Source: Clostridia bacterium (lineage in GTDB: Bacteria; Bacillota; Clostridia; Christensenellales; UBA1242). From it: a DNA stretch of 6,433 bases. The position numbers and the translations under genes are program-made. Of this stretch, positions 1 to 4,833 are shown one piece after another. The DNA is taken from positions 1 through 6,433 of the forward strand of contig JALOBO010000079.1 of assembly GCA_023228225.1 (NCBI GenBank), written 5' to 3'. Each line of letters starts with the position of its first letter. Positions within the stretch are counted from its first letter, which is position 1. The notes below the pieces were generated by a model. It did no database searches. It was not told the DNA's origin and saw only the letters and a list, made by a program, of their open reading frames with translations.

Positions 1-66
1 GCAATCGCAGGTGTTGGTATCCTTGGTATTGTGATTGGTGGGCTTTACATCCGTCAGAACAACTAA
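1..66 (+). CDS. C-terminal end of a membrane-anchored protein (partial)
   Basis: The reading frame is open from the first base and stops at TAA 64-66, so only the last 21 residues are visible. They form a hydrophobic, glycine-rich segment (AIAGVGILGIVIGG, with GxxxG-like spacing) followed by a short polar tail, LYIRQNN. This is what a C-terminal transmembrane anchor looks like. Archaeal virus envelope or spike proteins often end this way, and the protein encoded at 4834-5562 in this window ends with a similar helix, but that does not identify this gene. The start, length and function lie outside the window. Confidence 0.6.
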   Translation, partial: AIAGVGILGIVIGGLYIRQNN

Positions 67-92
67 TTTCGAACAAATACGAATATGCATAC

Positions 93-112
93 GGTGGAAT
101 TTAAATTCCACC
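93..112. terminator. Perfect 20-bp palindrome between convergent genes
   Basis: A perfect inverted repeat with half-site GGTGGAATTT and no spacer lies 26 bases after the stop of the partial plus-strand gene and 45 bases beyond the end of the minus-strand phosphoesterase. It is followed by CTGTTTTG on the plus strand. Its place between two converging genes suggests a bidirectional terminator or transcript-end hairpin. An operator for a dimeric DNA-binding protein would look the same, and the T-tract after it is weak. Confidence 0.5.
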
Positions 113-124
113 ACTGTTTTGAAA

Positions 125-148
125 AAATTAATTAAATTTAACGTTAAA
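125..148 (+). repeat. Inverted repeat copy 1 with TTTAACGTTAAA core
   Basis: A 24-base AT-rich element ends in the 12-bp palindrome TTTAACGTTAAA (137-148). An inverted copy differing by one missing A lies at 747-769. This copy is noncoding, just past the end of the phosphoesterase gene. The role is unknown; the flanking AATTAATTAA part is low-complexity and could match by chance, while the palindromic core is more distinctive. Confidence 0.45.
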
Positions 149-157
149 AGTTTATAC

Positions 158-808
158 TTATTTTAATTTAATTAACTTTTCATAAATCATTCTATATTTG
201 CCTATTTTCTTATCAGCGTGATAATGTCCAATAAACCATTCTTTACAAGTTAATTTGTTTTGTATATCTTTCATTTTTAACGATATTTCATCTTCCCATG
301 CAATCGGATATAGTTGTTTAACGATATCTCCAGAAATACAATGCGTGATTGCATAATCCACGCGCCAATTATATTTTTCCAAATTATTATACGCATTTTC
401 CCACTCCTCAACTGATGGTGTTTCTTCCTCCCACCAGCTAACATCTGTAATGCGCATACTTTTATCAATACTTTTAGCTCCACCCATACACCAAAAGGTT
501 AACCCATTAATTTCAAAAACATACCCCCGCATAAGATGATATACATTTTCTGAAATTTTATGAATCTTACCACCACACCATTCTTGAATTGGAAAATTAT
601 TCAACATTTTAAAATTTTCATGATTTCCGTCAATAAATAAAATTTTATATGGTAATTTTGTTAAAATATTTATTTTTTCAAAATCGCGATTATCATTATA
701 CCAACACATCCCAAAATCACCAGCAACAATTAAATAATCATCAAAGTTTAACGTTAAATTAATTAATTTGCGTATATCACCGTGGGTATCACCCGTTACA
801 TATATCAT
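158..808 (-). CDS. Calcineurin-like metallophosphoesterase
   Basis: A 216-residue protein with the full motif set of the metallophosphatase superfamily (PF00149): GDTHG at residues 6-10, AGDFG at 29-33, GNHEN at 61-65, a lone catalytic-site histidine in THC at 155-157 and GHYH at 194-197. These residues bind two metal ions and hydrolyse phosphoester bonds. The substrate cannot be read from the sequence; phage relatives include protein phosphatases and nucleotide or cyclic-nucleotide phosphodiesterases. The start at 808 is chosen because GAGGAG lies 8 bases upstream and the GDTHG motif normally sits within the first ten residues; a longer frame from 835 would add nine unlikely residues. Its ATG overlaps the stop of the upstream endonuclease gene (ATGA), so the two are probably translated from one minus-strand transcript. 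No signal peptide or membrane segment is seen, so it should act in the cytoplasm. The length is normal and no key residue is missing. Confidence 0.9.
   Translation of the reverse strand: MIYVTGDTHGDIRKLINLTLNFDDYLIVAGDFGMCWYNDNRDFEKINILTKLPYKILFIDGNHENFKMLNNFPIQEWCGGKIHKISENVYHLMRGYVFEINGLTFWCMGGAKSIDKSMRITDVSWWEEETPSVEEWENAYNNLEKYNWRVDYAITHCISGDIVKQLYPIAWEDEISLKMKDIQNKLTCKEWFIGHYHADKKIGKYRMIYEKLIKLK
747..769 (-). repeat. Inverted repeat copy 2 with TTTAACGTTAAA core
   Basis: On the minus strand this reads the same as 125-148 apart from one missing A, a match of 23 out of 24. It lies inside the phosphoesterase gene and encodes about residues 14-20 (KLINLTLN). The two copies face each other and bracket most of the gene. 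Whether it is functional or a coincidence of AT-rich sequence is unclear. Confidence 0.4.
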
Positions 809-1572
809 TTTTGTTTCTCCTCGAATAACCAGCAACCTTGTTCATTTAACACGCCATCTATTTTTGGTGGTATAAAATTTTTACTTCGTGTACGACCGCC
901 GCCAAACATTCGTAAATAACATCTTGCAAAATATTCAACATTATTAATTTGATTAAACATGTATTTATAACTTTCTCGTGCCAATGCATTTTTAATTTTA
1001 CGAGTGGTGTTTGATTTATCACGGTGTTTAAGGTGAATAGTTTTGCTATACGCAGAATGTTCACGTTGCCATAGTCTTAATCTCGCGCGTTCCTCGTCGG
1101 GGGGCGCTTTAACCCATTTATCACGACTTGCTTTTTTCTGCGCGCGATATATTGGATTCATTTTGTATCGCATTTTATCATACAGTGTTGGATTGTCACC
1201 AGTAACACCATATACACTAGTTCCATAATTAACGTGTCTACCAGTTTCTGAGTTTATTATACCATCCCCGCCGCGCGTTAAATTATACCCATGTTTTGAA
1301 TTACAAGTATTATATTTCCAAATAAAATACATTTCTGCACATTTTCTTTGTGAATAATGTGAAAAATTACAAGCTAAAATAGACAATTCAAAGTTTTCCA
1401 ATGTGTGTTTTTTAATTGCATTATATAAATAAGGGCAACTTTTAATTTCATAATTTGATGATTTTTGATGTTCAACCCATCTTTCATGCGCACTATTACG
1501 TGTTTCACCAATATATTTTTTACCATTACGTTTATTTGTTATACAATAAACACAGTTTTTCGTATGCAACAA
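805..1572 (-). CDS. GIY-YIG family homing-type endonuclease
   Basis: A protein of about 255 residues with a GIY-YIG nuclease domain in roughly its first 105 residues. Visible motifs are CVYCI (7-11, where Y9 stands for the GIY tyrosine and Cys replaces the usual Gly), KYIG (19-22), RWxxH with R31, a glutamate in CAEMYFI (E80, the expected metal ligand) and GYNLTRGGDG (95-104). This order is typical of free-standing homing endonucleases of phages. The remaining 150 residues are basic and rich in Arg, Lys and Tyr, and probably bind DNA; I recognise no named domain there. No ATG exists before the domain, and a stop lies two codons upstream, so translation must begin at one of two adjacent TTG codons (1572 or 1569). 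A TTTAAATT box begins 32 bases before 1572, which suggests a leaderless transcript. It ends in a 4-base overlap with the phosphoesterase gene. Such genes are selfish elements that cut DNA lacking them; no intron or intein boundary is visible. Confidence 0.85.
   Translation of the reverse strand: MLHTKNCVYCITNKRNGKKYIGETRNSAHERWVEHQKSSNYEIKSCPYLYNAIKKHTLENFELSILACNFSHYSQRKCAEMYFIWKYNTCNSKHGYNLTRGGDGIINSETGRHVNYGTSVYGVTGDNPTLYDKMRYKMNPIYRAQKKASRDKWVKAPPDEERARLRLWQREHSAYSKTIHLKHRDKSNTTRKIKNALARESYKYMFNQINNVEYFARCYLRMFGGGRTRSKNFIPPKIDGVLNEQGCWLFEEKQK
817..822 (-). promoter_or_regulatory. Ribosome binding site that fixes the phosphoesterase start
   Basis: GAGGAG on the minus strand sits 8 bases before the ATG at 808-806, inside the last codons of the endonuclease gene. 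It is the reason for rejecting the in-frame start at 835. Confidence 0.75.
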
Positions 1573-1596
1573 GTATTATATTATTGGTTGTAAAAC

Positions 1597-1606
1597 AATT
1601 TAAACC
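1597..1606 (-). promoter_or_regulatory. Predicted archaeal promoter of the minus-strand endonuclease-phosphoesterase operon
   Basis: Read on the minus strand the site is GGTTTAAATT. Its TTTAAA core starts 32 bases before the TTG at 1572, close to the 30-31 base spacing of the three plus-strand promoters in this window. A second, more distant candidate on this strand is the palindromic ATTTAAAT at 1634-1641, which would give a leader of about 40 bases. Confidence 0.45.
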
Positions 1607-1627
1607 TTCGTTTATTATAAACTTATC

Positions 1628-1645
1628 AATTACATTTAAATATTA
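1628..1645 (+). promoter_or_regulatory. Predicted archaeal promoter, duplicate of the operon A promoter
   Basis: AATTACATTTAAATATTA occurs here and, identical over 18 bases, at 1773-1790. The TTTAAATA box (1635-1642) should start transcription near 1661-1666, where there is an ATG at 1666. No ORF of ordinary size follows, so this promoter seems to drive only the short stretch up to about 1760. The ATTTAAAT core is itself palindromic, so use in the opposite direction cannot be excluded. Confidence 0.5.
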
Positions 1646-1665
1646 AACACGCCTTGTTCCAAACC

Positions 1666-1719
1666 ATGATTTACAAGAAATTACATGGGGGTCCATTATG
1701 CGAGATTGTGATGGTATGA
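1666..1719 (+). CDS. Possible leaderless 17-residue micro-ORF
   Basis: The ORF reads MIYKKLHGGPLCEIVMV and stops at TGA 1717-1719. Its only support is position: the ATG is 31 bases after the start of a TTTAAATA box, the same spacing as for the genes at 1810 and 3695. A second tiny ORF in another frame (1698-1739, MRDCDGMKKLNTQ) overlaps it, with a run of five G just upstream. Either could be a peptide, or the transcript could be a small noncoding RNA. I see no family resemblance. Confidence 0.2.
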   Translation: MIYKKLHGGPLCEIVMV

Positions 1720-1761
1720 AAAAATTAAATACCCAATAATGTCATTTTTATAAGAATTTTT
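1713..1761 (+). terminator. Candidate terminator of the short intergenic transcript
   Basis: A small hairpin (GGTAT 1713-1717 paired with ATACC 1729-1733) is followed by two T5 tracts at 1745-1749 and 1757-1761. Archaeal termination relies mainly on T-tracts, so a transcript starting near 1664 could end here, giving an RNA of about 80-100 bases. Confidence 0.35.
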
Positions 1762-1772
1762 ACAATGTCAAT

Positions 1773-1790
1773 AATTACATTTAAATATTA
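1773..1790 (+). promoter_or_regulatory. Predicted archaeal promoter of operon A
   Basis: The TTTAAATA box at 1780-1787 begins 30 bases before the ATG at 1810, which has no ribosome binding site. This is the expected layout for a leaderless archaeal transcript starting at or next to the ATG. The 18-base element is an exact copy of 1628-1645. Confidence 0.7.
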
Positions 1791-1809
1791 GCTCAACATT
1801 TAAGTTACC

Positions 1810-2016
1810 ATGACTACACTAAATGAGTTGTCTCAAAAAATAAAAAACGGTAGAGTGCCTCAATCCTGTGAGTATCTTGCACATCAAACTGTTAGACTCC
1901 CAAAACTTGAGCAAAATAAACAAGCCGTCATCGATTGTGAATGTGTATTAAAAAACACAAACAGAATGACCCGAATTGACAAACAAAGACGTTTCAATAT
2001 TAAAAAATTGGTGTGA
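1810..2016 (+). CDS. Hypothetical 68-residue protein, first gene of operon A
   Basis: A small, basic, soluble protein with no membrane segment or signal peptide. It has three cysteines, C20 (SCEY) and the pair C43/C45 (DCEC), which is suggestive of metal binding or disulfides but matches no motif I know. The C-terminal third (NRMTRIDKQRRFNIKKLV) is strongly basic. The start is the ATG placed 30 bases after a TTTAAATA box, consistent with a leaderless first gene. Its stop is just ahead of the next start, and the GGTG in its last codons serves as that gene's ribosome binding site, so the two are coupled. I do not recognise the family and assign no function. Confidence 0.65.
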   Translation: MTTLNELSQKIKNGRVPQSCEYLAHQTVRLPKLEQNKQAVIDCECVLKNTNRMTRIDKQRRFNIKKLV

Positions 2017-2018
2017 TT

Positions 2019-2204
2019 ATGATTGGTGATACTATTGCGGCAGGTTTAACAGTAGCCGTTGTTGGCGGATTAGGTATGGTTGCTCTCAATGAAATGGGAA
2101 AAACTACGCGCGCCGTCATAAACCAATCGAATCGTTCAAAGAAATCAAAATCACATGGGCGAAATAGACGCTCAAAATCATATAATTCATTAATCTGGGG
2201 TTAA
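2019..2204 (+). CDS. Small membrane protein with a basic Ser/Lys/Arg tail
   Basis: A 61-residue protein with one glycine- and valine-rich transmembrane helix at about residues 4-24 (AAGLTVAVVGGLGMVAL), followed by a strongly basic tail rich in Ser, Lys and Arg (about 38-56, NQSNRSKKSKSHGRNRRSKS). This shape, one helix plus a positively charged tail, would let a membrane protein contact nucleic acid and is common among small proteins of membrane-containing viruses; that role is an inference. The ATG at 2019 is preferred because GGTG (2010-2013) lies 5 bases upstream. An alternative GTG at 2013 would overlap the previous stop by four bases and add only two residues. No family recognised. Confidence 0.65.
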   Translation: MIGDTIAAGLTVAVVGGLGMVALNEMGKTTRAVINQSNRSKKSKSHGRNRRSKSYNSLIWG

Positions 2205-2209
2205 AACTT

Positions 2210-2341
2210 ATGGCAGAAAACTACAAACAAATGTGTGAAACAATGTCGAACAACGCTAGCAGAATGTTAGCACATGGTGTAAAACCAATTTCAAAAACAA
2301 GTTCTAAATCAAAACAAACTAAAAACAAGAGGCGCTATTAA
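2210..2341 (+). CDS. Hypothetical 43-residue protein with basic tail
   Basis: A very short ORF in the tightly packed operon, five bases after the previous stop and four bases before the next ATG. GGGGT at 2197-2201 lies 8 bases upstream of the ATG. The N-terminal half (MAENYKQMCETMSNNASRML) could form a helix; the C-terminal half, about residues 25-43, is Ser/Lys/Arg-rich (KTSSKSKQTKNKRRY) and resembles in composition the tail of the preceding membrane protein. No hydrophobic segment. Its reality rests on the spacing, the ribosome binding site and the fact that it exactly fills the gap. Function unknown. Confidence 0.55.
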   Translation: MAENYKQMCETMSNNASRMLAHGVKPISKTSSKSKQTKNKRRY

Positions 2342-2345
2342 GAAA

Positions 2346-2612
2346 ATGAAACCACTTATTTTTAAAGAAATCCAAAATAAATTGTCATTGAACAGAATCA
2401 AAGGCAATATTTATGTTGAATTAAAAGTTAACGATATGCACATTAAAGCGGCAAAATCTAATATTACACGCAAATGGAATGTTTCAGTGTATCATGAAGA
2501 AAAAGACGTACACGATAATCATAGTTACACAAACAAAGAATTTATCAATTACTTAAATGCGTATATTGAGACCGCGCGCACACCAATTTTCTTAGGACGT
2601 GATTCAAAATGA
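2346..2612 (+). CDS. Hypothetical 88-residue protein
   Basis: A small soluble protein with alternating charged and hydrophobic stretches that suggest a mixed alpha/beta fold: a predicted strand around GNIYVELKVND (20-30), another around KWNVSVYHEEKD (43-54), then a helix around KEFINYLNAYIETAR (64-78). No signal peptide, membrane segment or known motif. Its TGA overlaps the ATG of the nucleotidyltransferase-like gene (ATGA, 2609-2612), so the two are translationally coupled, and such strict pairing raises the possibility that they work together, for example as regulator and enzyme. The upstream ribosome binding site is weak (GAGG about 13 bases before the ATG). Confidence 0.65.
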   Translation: MKPLIFKEIQNKLSLNRIKGNIYVELKVNDMHIKAAKSNITRKWNVSVYHEEKDVHDNHSYTNKEFINYLNAYIETARTPIFLGRDSK

Positions 2613-3631
2613 GTAAACATCTTAGACCGGAATATCGCGAAATGCGTAATGAAATTCGCACAATGTCAACATCTATTGACGCATTAAACCTAAACAACAC
2701 TATTAAAAAATTAGATTTTACACAAGTTGCTCGGTTAAACAAAATAGATGGTGAAAAGTTAATACCGCTTATTAGAAAATACAACGGTATAATATATGGT
2801 ACCACAATTGGTGCGAGCATCAAAAATCCAAAAATTGCAATCAGAAAAACATCGGATGTTGATATAAAATTCCGAAATGAAAAAGAGCGAAAAGGGTTTG
2901 TTAAAGAAGCTGTTCAAGCATTAGGTAATAAATATTATGTTAAAGTTGGGCATTTCGGTGAAGTTGTTAAACGCAAATCCGACGACGCTACCATCATTGA
3001 TACACATATTTTAGATAAACGATTTAACCAAAAATCAAAAGACCAATATCGTGTTACATATGACAATGAAGATTACGTTAAACTTACTACCGCTTATCCA
3101 AAAATCAGTACATACGGTCGTGTAAAAGGCGAATCGTATAGTGTTTCGGCACAGCGTAAAATTCAAAGTAATTTATCTAATTACCAACTAAGCCATGACC
3201 CAAAATTACGCGATGATAAATTACGTCGTTTAGCAAAAGATTTATGGGATGTAAGATTATATAATTCAGACGCTCTCATGCGCGCTTACGAATTGTTTAA
3301 AACTGAAAAAGACCCGGTTCGCAAAGATGCGTTACATAAATTAATTAGCAAATACACGTATAATGTGATTATGTTTTCTGCAAGACCAGATGTCATGAAG
3401 AAACGCAAGGAAGCTGAAGAGATGTATATTCGTGAAGGAATGCTGAAAAAACGTGTTTTTACATCACCAGAAAGGTTAAAGCTTGAACGCGCACTATACA
3501 ATCATTTAAAATCACATCCAAACTTTGATGTCGTAAAGTATGGAACTAAATGGTTAGAAGCACAACCTATTAAACAAAACAAACCACCACAAAATAAACA
3601 CTTTGAATTAAATTTCAAAGGAATGCTCTAA
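2609..3631 (+). CDS. Nucleotidyltransferase-fold protein, AbiEii-like
   Basis: A 340-residue soluble protein. Residues 60-86 fit the signature of the DNA polymerase beta-type nucleotidyltransferase fold: a GTTIGAS loop (64-70), a spacer, then TSDVDIKF with D83 and D85 as the metal-binding pair. D131 in ATIIDTHIL is placed for the third acidic residue. Downstream, SAQRKIQSNL (180-189) and KLRRLAKDLWDVRLY (204-218) resemble the AxKL and R..KDLYDL motifs of AbiEii/MenT-type enzymes, which transfer nucleotides to tRNA or other acceptors. The C-terminal part (about 220-340) is helical, very basic and unassigned. The protein is close in length to AbiEii toxins, but no obvious antitoxin precedes it; the coupled 88-residue gene is the only candidate. 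In a virus it might instead modify a viral or host molecule, or act in genome replication. The fold assignment comes from motif reading alone. Confidence 0.6.
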   Translation: MSKHLRPEYREMRNEIRTMSTSIDALNLNNTIKKLDFTQVARLNKIDGEKLIPLIRKYNGIIYGTTIGASIKNPKIAIRKTSDVDIKFRNEKERKGFVKEAVQALGNKYYVKVGHFGEVVKRKSDDATIIDTHILDKRFNQKSKDQYRVTYDNEDYVKLTTAYPKISTYGRVKGESYSVSAQRKIQSNLSNYQLSHDPKLRDDKLRRLAKDLWDVRLYNSDALMRAYELFKTEKDPVRKDALHKLISKYTYNVIMFSARPDVMKKRKEAEEMYIREGMLKKRVFTSPERLKLERALYNHLKSHPNFDVVKYGTKWLEAQPIKQNKPPQNKHFELNFKGML

Positions 3632-3649
3632 AACAACACTTATTTTTTT
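3601..3649 (+). terminator. Terminator at the end of operon A
   Basis: Perfect 7-bp arms CTTTGAA and TTCAAAG around a 6-base loop (3601-3620) overlap the last codons of the 340-residue gene, and a T7 tract follows at 3643-3649, before the next promoter. The T-tract is the main evidence; the hairpin may be incidental because it is coding. Confidence 0.45.
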
Positions 3650-3660
3650 AATTACAACTA

Positions 3661-3674
3661 TACTTTTAAATATA
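3661..3674 (+). promoter_or_regulatory. Predicted archaeal promoter of operon B
   Basis: TACTTTTAAATATA contains TTTAAATA at 3665-3672, beginning 30 bases before the ATG at 3695, which has no ribosome binding site. The spacing is the same as for operon A. Confidence 0.7.
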
Positions 3675-3694
3675 ACAGTTACTATTTCTGTAGT

Positions 3695-4132
3695 ATGGCA
3701 GTAAGCTTATTAACTGAAACGGTTTATAATTCACATTTCATCCCGTATGAATTGTTCTTAATTATATTCACATTTGCATTAATTTTATTCGCTCTGTCGT
3801 TTTTTGTACCAAAAGGGCGTGTTGTTATAGCGGCAGTATCAACAGTTTTCATGTTTTTCTGCACATACGCAACATTTTACCTTGGAAAAACAGGTGAAAC
3901 ATTCGCAACGGTAGTTATTACTACAAACACAAGCGATGTGGTTACAACAACAATCGATACATTAACTACGATAAACACAATTTTTACTGTTCCAGCATTA
4001 TTGTATTTATTAATCGGATTAAGCGCGTTATGCGTAGCTAACATCTGGTATTGTGTTGCAGATTATTCCAAGGACGCATTAGACGACGCGGTTGAAAAAA
4101 ATAAAGAGGTGAGGAAAGATGGCATGGTTTAA
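3695..4132 (+). CDS. Three-helix membrane protein, first gene of operon B
   Basis: A 145-residue integral membrane protein. Hydrophobic helices lie at about residues 16-38 (from the start of PYELFLIIFTFALILF), 43-64 (VVIAAVSTVFMFFCTYATFY) and 97-121 (from FTVPALLYLLIGLSALCV). Between helices two and three is a threonine-rich loop (66-94, with runs such as TTNTS and TTTIDTLTT), which could be an exposed or glycosylated surface. The C-terminus is charged. The start is supported by the promoter spacing. Its end overlaps the next gene by 14 bases, and the next gene's ribosome binding site lies in its last codons. I do not recognise the family; the position suggests a virion or envelope component, by inference only. 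Confidence 0.7.
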   Translation: MAVSLLTETVYNSHFIPYELFLIIFTFALILFALSFFVPKGRVVIAAVSTVFMFFCTYATFYLGKTGETFATVVITTNTSDVVTTTIDTLTTINTIFTVPALLYLLIGLSALCVANIWYCVADYSKDALDDAVEKNKEVRKDGMV

Positions 4133-4832
4133 CGCTAAAAAAAATAATCCACCTACACCAGACGACGAGGAGGAAGATTATAACGAATTCGATGATGTTG
4201 GGGGATTTGACAATGATGAAATAACTGGTATTAATACTTCCAAGGGTATTATTTATAACAACCAGAATGATGATTTTGGTATAAATATTGGCAGTAATAA
4301 ATATGATGATTCTGAAGATTTAAACGGTGATGAGGATGATTATGACAATGATAGGTGGCGAAATGATGATGATAACATTGTTTCACCATCCTTTAAACAT
4401 CCATCAACCGTTGTAAATCAATATCGACAAATAGATTCAGCACAACAGGGGTATAATCTCATTGCTGGTATCGATGATGTTCCGCTTAAATACCGCGACC
4501 AGAATCTATTGCCTGAATTAGTTGGTATTAGTTTACAATACAACAATTTTGATGGCAATGCTGAATTGGTGGAATGGCAAATTAAAGCGAGAAGTCTTAT
4601 TCGCCAATATCAAATGAATCACCCTGACGCTCCGCTTAACGGGCGAGATGTGGCTGGTATCACGTATATGAACGACCTCTTCATTTGGAGAAGTAAAAAT
4701 GGATTTGAGCGTAAAATGTGTAATAGTAATTTGACCGGTGTCATTGAAGAAAATGGCACTGAATCTTCACCGCGCGCAAACCAACCCCAGAAACGTAAAG
4801 GATTTCTAAGCTCAATGTTTGGAGGTAATTAA
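4119..4832 (+). CDS. Very acidic protein with a disordered N-terminal region
   Basis: A 237-residue soluble protein in three parts. Residues 1-10 (MAWFNAKKNN) are a short basic-aromatic start. Residues 11-90 are extremely acidic and probably disordered, made largely of Asp, Glu and Asn (DDEEED, DEDDYDNDRWRNDDDN). Residues 95-205 look like a compact domain with predicted helices (NAELVEWQIKARSLIRQYQM). The C-terminus (QKRKGFLSSMFGGN) is basic and amphipathic and mirrors the N-terminus, so both ends might touch a membrane. GAGGTGAGG (4106-4114) precedes the ATG by four bases. The acidic region could mimic DNA or bind basic proteins such as the basic-tailed small proteins of operon A; this is speculation. 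The acidic part is made from GAT repeats, which creates local low complexity. No family recognised. Confidence 0.7.
   Translation: MAWFNAKKNNPPTPDDEEEDYNEFDDVGGFDNDEITGINTSKGIIYNNQNDDFGINIGSNKYDDSEDLNGDEDDYDNDRWRNDDDNIVSPSFKHPSTVVNQYRQIDSAQQGYNLIAGIDDVPLKYRDQNLLPELVGISLQYNNFDGNAELVEWQIKARSLIRQYQMNHPDAPLNGRDVAGITYMNDLFIWRSKNGFERKMCNSNLTGVIEENGTESSPRANQPQKRKGFLSSMFGGN
4821..4826 (+). promoter_or_regulatory. Strong ribosome binding site inside the preceding gene
   Basis: GGAGGT lies 7 bases before the ATG at 4834 and within the last codons (GlyGlyAsn) of the acidic protein gene. It selects the ATG at 4834 over the in-frame TTG at 4819. Confidence 0.85.
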
Positions 4833-4833
4833 A

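Noticed and set aside
1043..1228. 61-residue plus-strand ORF opposite the endonuclease gene
   Set aside because: It lies wholly inside the well-supported GIY-YIG gene on the other strand and has no promoter, ribosome binding site or recognisable sequence.
1573..1809. tRNA, attachment site or replication origin in the intergenic region
   Set aside because: No cloverleaf, CCA end, tandem repeats (iterons) or long direct repeats other than the duplicated promoter were found.
2545..2823. 92-residue minus-strand ORF across the start of the nucleotidyltransferase-like gene
   Set aside because: It lies opposite two coupled plus-strand genes, has no start signals and shows no coding character.
4090..4145. 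A-rich runs at the 3695/4119 gene junction as a possible frameshift fusion site
   Set aside because: The second gene has its own strong GAGGTGAGG site four bases before its ATG, which explains the 14-base overlap without frameshifting.
4185..4190. Single GAATTC as a functional target of the EcoRI-family methyltransferase
   Set aside because: One or two sites are expected by chance at this composition, and members of this family do not all recognise GAATTC.
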